This document shows positions 1 through 5,598 of a stretch of 10,269 nucleotides of DNA, piece by piece; the first letter of the stretch is position 1; each line of letters starts with the position of its first letter. Below the pieces are notes generated by a model. It did not search any database. It was not told where the DNA came from and worked only from the letters and a program-made list of their open reading frames with translations. Origin of the DNA: Candidatus Zixiibacteriota bacterium (lineage in GTDB: Bacteria; Zixibacteria; MSB-5A5; GN15; PGXB01); NCBI GenBank assembly GCA_003641425.1, contig QNAH01000065.1, positions 1 to 10,269 of the forward strand, read 5' to 3'. The position numbers and the translations under genes were made by a program.

Positions 1-590
1 AGTATCGGTTCCAGTTTTCCTTTGCATATTTTTTTATAAAAAGCCGATTGCATACTCTTCAAATCGATATTGGCGGCATCGATTATCGGAAGAAGCTCCT
101 GCAATGGTTTTGCATTTATATAACCGTTGCTGACAAGAACATTTTTGAGATTGTTTTCCCTGATAATCTGTCCCACATCTTTTAGATATTCAAACCATAT
201 CAATGGTTCGGTATATGTATAGGCGATTCCTATGGAACCGTTCCTCCCGGCCAGTTTGACCATATCATGAGGTGCTACAAAGCGGGTGGGGACACGCCCC
301 TGCGAAATCTCCCAGTTCTGGCAGTTGAGACATTTGAGATTACACCCATTTGGTCCTGTCGAAAATATTGTCTTCCCGGGATAAAAATGGTAGAGCGGTT
401 TTTTTTCAACCGGATCATAGCTGGCACTGACCAGTTCTCCATAATTGTCCACCATTAGCGTGCCATGTCGATTAAAGCGCGAGCCGCATATACCTACCTT
501 GCCCTCAGTCAAGATGCATTCGGCGGGACACAGATGACATCTTACTTTATCGCCACCAAGATTTTCCGAATATGCCGCTTCAACCAGCAT
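1..590 (-). CDS. amrS: AmmeMemoRadiSam-type radical SAM enzyme (AmrS), 3' end cut by window edge
   Basis: The first 196 residues of a radical SAM enzyme are visible; family members are usually about 330-340 residues, so roughly 140 are missing beyond position 1. An N-terminal Cys cluster (C18, C21, C25, C35) precedes a conserved EKKPLYHFYPG stretch (62-72) and then the radical SAM CxxxCxxC (C83, C87, C90) in GCNLKCLNCQN. This order is typical of the AmmeMemoRadiSam enzyme, formerly annotated as a pyruvate formate-lyase activating-enzyme homologue. The family binds a 4Fe-4S cluster and AdoMet; its substrate is not established. I chose the ATG at 590 because GGAGGT lies 10 nt upstream and the N-terminus then has the usual family length; an ATG at 611 has no ribosome site. 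The gene overlaps the end of the GT9-GmhB gene by 11 nt, implying translational coupling. The AMMECR1 and Memo partners are not in the window. Confidence 0.88.
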   Translation of the reverse strand, partial: MLVEAAYSENLGGDKVRCHLCPAECILTEGKVGICGSRFNRHGTLMVDNYGELVSASYDPVEKKPLYHFYPGKTIFSTGPNGCNLKCLNCQNWEISQGRVPTRFVAPHDMVKLAGRNGSIGIAYTYTEPLIWFEYLKDVGQIIRENNLKNVLVSNGYINAKPLQELLPIIDAANIDLKSMQSAFYKKICKGKLEPI

Positions 591-2172
591 GGCCGCTTTT
601 ACCTCCGCCATTGACAATATATTTTACGGCCTCATGCAGGTTTTCGGTGATTTTTTCCGGGCCAAGCATATACTGGCTTTGAAGGTATTTTTCTTCCTGT
701 CTGCCGTAGCCGGTTCTGACCAGTAATCCGCGCCCGCCGGTAACGGCGGCCAGATGAACATCTGTAAGTTTATCACCGATAACAACAGATTTTGACGGAT
801 TGATATTATGCCGTCGACAGGCTTCTTCAACCATTCCAGGCGCCGGCTTGCGGCAATCGCATGACACTGCGTACTCAGGTACACTACCCTTGATGTAATG
901 CGGACAGTACAGGACATCATCGAGAGGGGCGTTCTCGGAAGCAAAAATATCAATCATTTTTTCATTGACACGATGGACTGTATCCTCGTCATAATAACCG
1001 CGCGCGACACCGGATTGGTTAGTAAGAACCACCACCTTATATCCGGCTTTTCTGGCACGCCGAACAGCATCGATGGCACCGGATTCCGGCTCCACATCGT
1101 CGGGATCATCGAGATATCCCTTTTCTTTTAAGAGCGTCCCGTCACGATCCACAAAAATTGCTTTACACCCCTTTTCTTCTGCATTTATTTTCTCGATTAT
1201 TTCTTTTAAGACATCATCCACGGCGATTCTTTCGAAGCAGTACCGGCGGTCTCGATAACAGATTCGTTTTCCATGCAACGAACACGGCCGGCAAGGTTCA
1301 TCAACCTGCATGATCGTGTCATTTCTTCCCCTCGGCGCAAATCCGAGAGTCGGGTGAGTCGGCCCGAACAGCGCAATAACCGGGGTTCCCACGGCCGATC
1401 CTATATGCAACAGGCCCGAGTCGTTGCATACCAGCAAATCTGTCGCGGCAATTATTTTTGTGAGCCGGTTAAGATCGCTGTTGACGAATATTTTCAATCT
1501 TTCGCGTGGTATCTCATCGCGAAGCGATTCCATTTGTTCATCGATATCCGCCAATAATAAAACGACGTTGGCCGGTGTCTGTTTAAAGGTTTCAACCGCC
1601 AATTGCCGGAAGCGATCAGGCGGCCATTGTTTGGGCGGATACGAGGCGCCGGGAGCTATGGCAATAATCGGTAGTGCCTCGCCAAAGTCCAGATCAATAA
1701 GGTCTTCGGGACGAAGCGATATCACCGGCCGCCGGGCATAAACCCTCCCCCCCGTTTTCACAACAGCCTCGTTATACAAATCAATGGTATGCGGCGGATC
1801 GGGATTTATTTTATTCAATTTTACTGCCGCCCAACGCTGAAACCGGCGTTTGGGATATTGCACCCTGACACCGGCGGCGATATGTTTGCTTAGATACTGG
1901 GAACGGATATTACCGTGTAAATCAACAACAATGTCAAAACCCATTTTATCAAGATATTCCCCCATCAGGAAGAGATCCCGAACTGATGCATCGGCAGGGA
2001 ATTCAAGGACCTCATCTACTCCGGTAAACATCGAGGCCAGGCCGGCCAGGTATGATCGTGTAAGAAGGGATATTTTTGCACCCGGATTGGACAATTTTAG
2101 ATTAAGGATGGCCGGTGAGGTCAGAACGACATCGCCGATCGCCCCCAGTCGGATAACAAGTATTTGTTTCAT
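580..2172 (-). CDS. Fusion: family 9 heptosyltransferase + D,D-heptose 1,7-bisphosphate 7-phosphatase (GmhB)
   Basis: A 530-residue two-domain protein. Residues 1-325 are a GT9 glycosyltransferase of the ADP-heptose:LPS heptosyltransferase type: IRLGAIGD with the presumed catalytic D14, and CNDSGLLHIGSAVGTPVIALFGPTHP at 249-274 for the nucleotide-sugar site (D251), then a Cys set C294, C297, C305, C312 seen in many GT9 proteins. Residues 335-495 are a HAD-family GmhB phosphatase: DRDGT (342-346; nucleophile D342, acid/base D344), TNQSG (384-388), zinc ligands C423, H425, C438, C440, CRKP, and IGDKLTD (465-471). All catalytic and zinc residues are present. GmhB removes the 7-phosphate from heptose 1,7-bisphosphate on the way to ADP-heptose; the GT9 half transfers heptose to LPS core in the cytoplasm. 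The exact acceptor cannot be read. It starts 4 nt after uppP with no clear SD, so it is probably coupled. Confidence 0.93.
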   Translation of the reverse strand: MKQILVIRLGAIGDVVLTSPAILNLKLSNPGAKISLLTRSYLAGLASMFTGVDEVLEFPADASVRDLFLMGEYLDKMGFDIVVDLHGNIRSQYLSKHIAAGVRVQYPKRRFQRWAAVKLNKINPDPPHTIDLYNEAVVKTGGRVYARRPVISLRPEDLIDLDFGEALPIIAIAPGASYPPKQWPPDRFRQLAVETFKQTPANVVLLLADIDEQMESLRDEIPRERLKIFVNSDLNRLTKIIAATDLLVCNDSGLLHIGSAVGTPVIALFGPTHPTLGFAPRGRNDTIMQVDEPCRPCSLHGKRICYRDRRYCFERIAVDDVLKEIIEKINAEEKGCKAIFVDRDGTLLKEKGYLDDPDDVEPESGAIDAVRRARKAGYKVVVLTNQSGVARGYYDEDTVHRVNEKMIDIFASENAPLDDVLYCPHYIKGSVPEYAVSCDCRKPAPGMVEEACRRHNINPSKSVVIGDKLTDVHLAAVTGGRGLLVRTGYGRQEEKYLQSQYMLGPEKITENLHEAVKYIVNGGGKSGHAG

Positions 2173-2176
2173 GGTA

Positions 2177-2950
2177 TCAGATAAAATACACTATGCCCAG
2201 AATCCCCATCAAAATACAATATATTCCGAAATATTTGAATTTGCCTTTTCTAATGAGATCCAGCAAAAGATATACGGCAAACAGGCCTGATAGAAATGCC
2301 ACCACTGCGCCCACAAGATAATGGCTGATGAGGCTTTTATCGACCGCAACAATCTCTTTTGCCTGAAAAATAATGGCGCCGATTATTGCCGGGATGGACA
2401 GGAGGAATGAATATTCCGCCGCTTCTATCGGTTTTACACCTGTAAATAACCCGGCGGAGATAGTCATTCCGGACCGTGATATCCCGGGGAGGATGGCAAG
2501 TGCCTGGGCGAAGCCTATCAGAAGCGAACGCGGTGCATCGATTTTTCCTAATCCCTTTTCAAAGGCGGCCGTCAGGATCAGTATAATTCCGGTTACGACC
2601 AGAAAAATGGCGGCGGCCAGAGGGGCACTAAATGCCGATTCGATCTGATCCTTAAATATCAGGGCAATTATGACTGCCGGTATCATACCAAGAATCAGGT
2701 AAAGAATCATTTTCCTTTCGGCCATTAGCGACGGCGTATAAATGGCTTGAACCAATCTTAAGACTCTTTTACGGAAATATATCAAAACCGACATGAGAGT
2801 TCCGAAATGGACCGCCAGTTCGAAGACGATTCCGGACATCTCGGCCCCCAACAGGTACTTCCCCAAAACCAGATGTCCCGAGGAGGAAACCGGCAGAAAT
2901 TCTGTCAGTCCCTGTATCAATCCCAGGATAATCGTATCAATATAATTCAT
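2177..2950 (-). CDS. uppP: Undecaprenyl-diphosphatase (UppP/BacA family)
   Basis: An integral membrane enzyme of 257 residues, slightly short of the usual 265-275. It dephosphorylates undecaprenyl diphosphate so the lipid carrier can be reused for peptidoglycan and surface polysaccharides; overproduction of family members gives bacitracin resistance. The N-terminus has the (E/Q)xxxE motif as Q13-E17, followed by PVSSSGH (20-26) with the key His26, and the second signature PGISRSG is at 155-161 with R159. In the E. coli enzyme the first position of the motif is Glu; Gln is an accepted variant. About eight hydrophobic segments can be traced. The ATG at 2950 has GGAG nine nt upstream, but that GGAG lies in the 3' arm of a terminator-like hairpin. 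The next gene starts 4 nt after the stop. No separate promoter is evident in the 61 nt between this gene and the upstream beta-barrel gene. Confidence 0.95.
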   Translation of the reverse strand: MNYIDTIILGLIQGLTEFLPVSSSGHLVLGKYLLGAEMSGIVFELAVHFGTLMSVLIYFRKRVLRLVQAIYTPSLMAERKMILYLILGMIPAVIIALIFKDQIESAFSAPLAAAIFLVVTGIILILTAAFEKGLGKIDAPRSLLIGFAQALAILPGISRSGMTISAGLFTGVKPIEAAEYSFLLSIPAIIGAIIFQAKEIVAVDKSLISHYLVGAVVAFLSGLFAVYLLLDLIRKGKFKYFGIYCILMGILGIVYFI

Positions 2951-2980
2951 TATAAAAAGCTCCGGTCATATCCGGAGCTT
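2951..2980 (-). terminator. Intrinsic terminator/attenuator hairpin covering the uppP ribosome site
   Basis: A perfect 9-bp stem (2972-2980 with 2957-2965) with a 6-nt loop is followed on the minus strand by TTTTTATA and then directly by the uppP ATG at 2950. It lies 31 nt after the stop of the beta-barrel gene and would end that transcript. The GGAG ribosome site of uppP (2963-2960) is inside the downstream arm, so read-through RNA would hide the site when folded. On the plus strand there is no T-tract, so it works in one direction only. Confidence 0.75.
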
Positions 2981-3011
2981 CAGTTCCTTTCACAGGTAAT
3001 CCGGAAATTTC

Positions 3012-3665
3012 TTAGAACATTCTTACATCAAGACCCAGAAAGATGCCGGCATTACCGTCGAGTTGAAACTCACCATACAGATGAAAATCCTGATTAAGTT
3101 CAAACTTGGTACCGATATTAAAACCGCCCTGGAAATCGGTATCCGAATTATCAGTCAGATCGTTACTGATCCGTTCCATCCTGACATTCAAACGTGCATA
3201 AGGCACTATTTTATGCCCGCTGTTGAACCGATAAGGAATTGAACCGATCAGGTTGCCACCCAGTTGAAAGACAGGGGTATTTTCATAAGCGACATATTCC
3301 ATAAAAGCACCTGCCGCTAGATCGAAGGGATTATTGTGCAGCGTATCGTAATAATCCATGATCTCGTACTTGAAATCTGCGCCGAGAAATATTTCCGGGT
3401 CGCTGTTTTCAACGTCGGCATCGGCAAAGCCCAGTTTGATTCGAATGTCGGTATATTCGGCCAATCCATATGTAAATGATCCGAAGATACCTGCCGCGTT
3501 ATCGCCGAAACCGACAAAAGCGCCGATATAACCGATCCCGGCCCCGACCGCATCGGCCGTGGTCAGGTTACCGCTTACCAGCCCTGCCGAGTCTTTAGCC
3601 GTTACCGTCGAACAGCCAAGTATCAATATAATTGCGAAAATCGTAGCGGCTATTTTCATAGTCAT
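3012..3665 (-). CDS. Secreted outer-membrane beta-barrel protein, small (217 aa), function unknown
   Basis: A signal peptide is clear: Met-Thr-Met-Lys, a hydrophobic run at residues 5-17 and a signal peptidase I site V-T-A at 21-23, leaving about 194 residues. A Cys at 18 (ILGC) gives only a poor lipobox, so a lipoprotein is the less likely reading. The mature part alternates polar and hydrophobic residues, is rich in Gly and aromatics, has strand pairs such as FQLGGNLIGSIPYRF, and ends in VRMF; a terminal Phe is a common outer-membrane insertion signal. About 8-10 strands would fit a small barrel. I do not recognise a specific family or substrate. The ATG at 3665 follows GGAGG by 6 nt, better than the ATG two codons inside. 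It has its own sigma-70 promoter with an operator-like palindrome and a hairpin after the stop, so it can be expressed alone. Confidence 0.8.
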   Translation of the reverse strand: MTMKIAATIFAIILILGCSTVTAKDSAGLVSGNLTTADAVGAGIGYIGAFVGFGDNAAGIFGSFTYGLAEYTDIRIKLGFADADVENSDPEIFLGADFKYEIMDYYDTLHNNPFDLAAGAFMEYVAYENTPVFQLGGNLIGSIPYRFNSGHKIVPYARLNVRMERISNDLTDNSDTDFQGGFNIGTKFELNQDFHLYGEFQLDGNAGIFLGLDVRMF

Positions 3666-3693
3666 GTTACTCCTCCGTGTATTAATTATATTC

Positions 3694-3709
3694 CATTAAC
3701 CGGTTAATG
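3694..3709. promoter_or_regulatory. Operator-like 16-nt perfect palindrome over the beta-barrel gene promoter
   Basis: CATTAACCGGTTAATG is its own reverse complement. It overlaps the -10 box (3707-3712) and the predicted start of transcription of the minus-strand gene at 3665. A dimeric repressor bound here would block RNA polymerase. No regulator for it is identified in the window. Confidence 0.5.
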
Positions 3710-3735
3710 ATATCTCTCCCCTAAAACTATGTCAA
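3707..3735 (-). promoter_or_regulatory. Sigma-70 promoter for the beta-barrel gene
   Basis: On the minus strand there is a consensus -35 TTGACA (3735-3730), a 17-nt spacer and a -10 TATCAT (3712-3707, one base off TATAAT except at position four and five being T-C-A). The start of transcription would be near 3700, giving a leader of about 35 nt that includes GGAGG before the ATG at 3665. Confidence 0.7.
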
Positions 3736-3751
3736 CAAAAAATCATACAAT

Positions 3752-3766
3752 CCTGTTATTAACAGG
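3752..3766. promoter_or_regulatory. Palindrome midway between the two divergent promoters
   Basis: CCTGTTATTAACAGG has 7-nt arms around a single central base (3759). It lies 16 nt from the minus-strand -35 box (3730-3735) and 20 nt from the plus-strand -35 box (3787-3792), almost in the middle. This is a natural place for a regulator acting on both promoters. The hexamer pair CCTGTT and AACAGG recurs as separated arms at 7032-7037 and 7081-7086 beside the response-regulator gene. Confidence 0.45.
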
Positions 3767-3786
3767 TTGCATACTTTGATTTTATA

Positions 3787-3816
3787 TTGACAATAAAAGC
3801 GGCGTCCTTTTATACT
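3787..3816 (+). promoter_or_regulatory. Sigma-70 promoter for the symporter operon
   Basis: A consensus -35 TTGACA (3787-3792), an 18-nt spacer and a -10 TATACT (3811-3816). Transcription would begin near 3823 and leave a leader of about 68 nt before the ATG at 3891. A second TATAAT at 3819-3824 is too far from the -35 to be used with it. Confidence 0.65.
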
Positions 3817-3833
3817 CATATAATACAGGAACG

Positions 3834-3866
3834 ATGCATGATTGCTATTACAGAGAATATAAATGA
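3834..3866 (+). promoter_or_regulatory. Possible short leader ORF (10 codons, three Tyr) before the symporter gene
   Basis: An ATG at 3834 opens a ten-codon frame reading MHDCYYREYK with a TGA at 3864-3866, inside the predicted leader of the symporter mRNA. AGGA precedes it by only 3 nt, which is a poor spacing. Three of ten codons are Tyr. Weak pairing of AAATG (3861-3865) with CATTT (3873-3877) lies beside the symporter ribosome site. It may be chance. Confidence 0.15.
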
Positions 3867-3890
3867 TCATTCCATTTGGAGATAGAAGAT

Positions 3891-5456
3891 ATGAGTGGAG
3901 ATAGGCAGCGATGGGGCACCAAAATCGGGGTCGTCCTAGCCGTGGCCGGCTCTGCGGTCGGTCTTGGGAATTTCCTTCGATTCCCGGTTCAAGCGGGCAA
4001 ATACGGCGAGGGCGCCTTCATGATTCCCTATTTGATAGCACTGGTGCTGGTGGGTATTCCGCTAATGTGGGTGGAATGGACTGCCGGACGATACGGAGGT
4101 GGGCGAGGACATTCGACGGCTCCAGGGATCTATGATTCCCTCTGGAAAAAAAGCCGTTTTGTGAAGTACCTCGGTATCGGCGGGATATTCGGACCGTTCC
4201 TGATATACATGTATTATGTTTATATCGAGTCGTGGTGCCTTGCTTACGCCTACTATTCGCTGACCGGCCAGTTGTCGAATATAACCTCGAGCCAGGGATT
4301 TATTGATTTCCTGAGCAATTACCAGGGGCTGAGCGATGCCGGTTTTGTGAGTGGAACTGTTCCCGGCTTTGTCTTTTTCCTAATAACCTTTCTCCTTAAT
4401 ATGACAGTGATATATTTCGGTATTCGCGGCGGTATAGAAAAGCTTTGCAATATCGCCATGCCCTTGCTGTTAATATTCGGTGTGCTGCTGGCGATCCGGG
4501 TGATTACTCTTTTTGCGCCCGACCCGCTGCATCCCGACTGGAGCTCCATAAACGGTCTTGGCTTTATCTGGAACACCGACCTGTCGGCGCTGAAATCTCC
4601 CAAAGTATGGGTGGCCGCCACCGGCCAGATATTTTTCACGCTGTCGGTGGGCATGGGAGTAATACTGACATATTCGAGTTATCTCAGGAAAAAGGATGAT
4701 ATCGCCCTGTCGGGACTGGCGGCGGCCTCGACCAATGAATTTGCCGAGGTTATTGTCGCGGGCGCCATTGTCATCCCGGCCGCCTTTATATTTTTTGGAC
4801 CGGGTGAGATTGTCGAAATAGCAAATTCCGGGGCATTCAATCTCGGTTTTGTGACCATGCCTCAAATTTTCAATAAGATACCGCTGGGAGCGATGCTCTG
4901 TTTCCTCTGGTTTTTCATGCTCTTTCTGGCGGGAATCACTTCCTCGATATCGATTGTCCAGCCGTCAATCGCTTTTATGGAAGACGAATTCAAGATCAAA
5001 CGCCAGAAGGCAGTTAAGATATTCGGAGTAGTTGCTTTTGTACTCTGTCAGCCGGCCCTGTGGTTTTTGCATCGCGGGGTGCTCGATGATCTCGATTTCT
5101 GGGGCGCCAATTTCGTCATTGTTGTCGGCGCCACCATCGAGATAATACTGCTGGCCTGGATATTCGGTATCAATAAGGCGTGGGACGAATTGCACCTTGG
5201 AGCCAAATTAAGAGTCCCCGTAATTTTCAAATTCATTACCAAGTATATTACGCCGACCTTGCTGTTGGCCCTGTTGATCTGGTTTTTTGTGGAGGACTGG
5301 CTGGACATAATCACCATGAAGGGTGTCCCGCCCGAAAATATCCCCTATGTACTGGGTATCAGACTGGTGCTGGTGGGAATATTGCTGTTTCTCGCTATCA
5401 TGGTATGGATTGCATGGAAACGTCATAAATCAGAAGACAAAGCGAAGGATTTATAA
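3891..5456 (+). CDS. LeuT-like sodium-dependent amino-acid symporter (NSS/SNF family)
   Basis: A 521-residue inner-membrane transporter with about 12 helices that imports an amino acid with Na+. It matches Aquifex LeuT strongly by memory: AVGLGNFLRFPVQ at 22-34, YYVYIESW at 108-115, GQIFFTLS at 245-252, TNEFAE at 281-286, AGITSSIS at 347-354, LDFW at 401-404. Sodium-site residues are kept (A22, N27, T250, N282, T350, S351), as are the gate pair R30/D402, the pocket Tyr (Y109) and E286, the acidic residue linked to chloride independence. Pocket changes relative to LeuT are N21 to Ser, V104 to Ile (I105) and F259 to Met (M255), so the substrate may differ from leucine. I start at ATG 3891: GGAG lies 9 nt upstream and the first 30 residues then align one-to-one with LeuT numbering. 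A TTG at 3876 would add five residues. A small-subunit gene follows. Confidence 0.95.
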   Translation: MSGDRQRWGTKIGVVLAVAGSAVGLGNFLRFPVQAGKYGEGAFMIPYLIALVLVGIPLMWVEWTAGRYGGGRGHSTAPGIYDSLWKKSRFVKYLGIGGIFGPFLIYMYYVYIESWCLAYAYYSLTGQLSNITSSQGFIDFLSNYQGLSDAGFVSGTVPGFVFFLITFLLNMTVIYFGIRGGIEKLCNIAMPLLLIFGVLLAIRVITLFAPDPLHPDWSSINGLGFIWNTDLSALKSPKVWVAATGQIFFTLSVGMGVILTYSSYLRKKDDIALSGLAAASTNEFAEVIVAGAIVIPAAFIFFGPGEIVEIANSGAFNLGFVTMPQIFNKIPLGAMLCFLWFFMLFLAGITSSISIVQPSIAFMEDEFKIKRQKAVKIFGVVAFVLCQPALWFLHRGVLDDLDFWGANFVIVVGATIEIILLAWIFGINKAWDELHLGAKLRVPVIFKFITKYITPTLLLALLIWFFVEDWLDIITMKGVPPENIPYVLGIRLVLVGILLFLAIMVWIAWKRHKSEDKAKDL

Positions 5457-5459
5457 TAT

Positions 5460-5594
5460 ATGACGACAGGCGGATGGATATTCATGCTTCTGACCTGGGG
5501 CATTATCATAACTATCCTGATTGCATGTTATAGCAGGATCATGTCTGATCATGATAATGAACCGGATCGGGACGATTACAAGATATTAGATTAA
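5460..5594 (+). CDS. Small single-helix protein, MetS-like NSS transporter small subunit
   Basis: A 44-residue protein beginning MTTGGWIFMLLTWGIIITI. It has one membrane helix (about residues 5-24), the Trp/Gly-rich start seen in small proteins coded right after bacterial NSS transporters, and a short charged C-terminal tail (SDHDNEPDRDDYK) likely in the cytoplasm. The ATG is 3 nt after the symporter stop, and AAGGA lies 10 nt upstream inside the symporter's last codons, so the two are surely co-expressed. In Corynebacterium the small subunit MetS is needed for methionine and alanine uptake by its large partner MetP; a similar accessory role is inferred here from position and form. Its stop is only 4 nt from the stop of the convergent response-regulator gene, with no hairpin between them. 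Confidence 0.8.
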   Translation: MTTGGWIFMLLTWGIIITILIACYSRIMSDHDNEPDRDDYKILD

Positions 5595-5598
5595 TACC

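Noticed and set aside
588..611. Longer amrS start at ATG 611
   Set aside because: It has no ribosome site, and GGAGGT lies 10 nt before the ATG at 590, which also gives the usual family N-terminus.
1850..2290. 146-codon plus-strand frame across the GT9/uppP junction
   Set aside because: It runs antisense to two well-supported genes and gives a low-complexity, Ser/Arg-rich translation typical of shadow frames.
3608..3620. Lipoprotein signal (Cys18) in the beta-barrel protein
   Set aside because: Leu at -2 is unusual for a lipobox, while V-T-A at 21-23 is a good signal peptidase I site and the protein ends like an outer-membrane barrel.
3740..3800. Sigma-54 promoter near TTGCA at 3767-3771
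   Set aside because: The required GG twelve bases before the GC is absent (bases there are T-A); a better sigma-70 promoter lies just downstream.
3876..3890. TTG start for the symporter at 3876
   Set aside because: This TTG overlaps the GGAG that serves ATG 3891; starting at 3891 also matches LeuT residue numbering exactly.
4470..4865. 131-codon open frame antisense to the symporter
   Set aside because: It lies wholly inside a strongly conserved transporter gene, has no ribosome site and its translation looks like no protein family.
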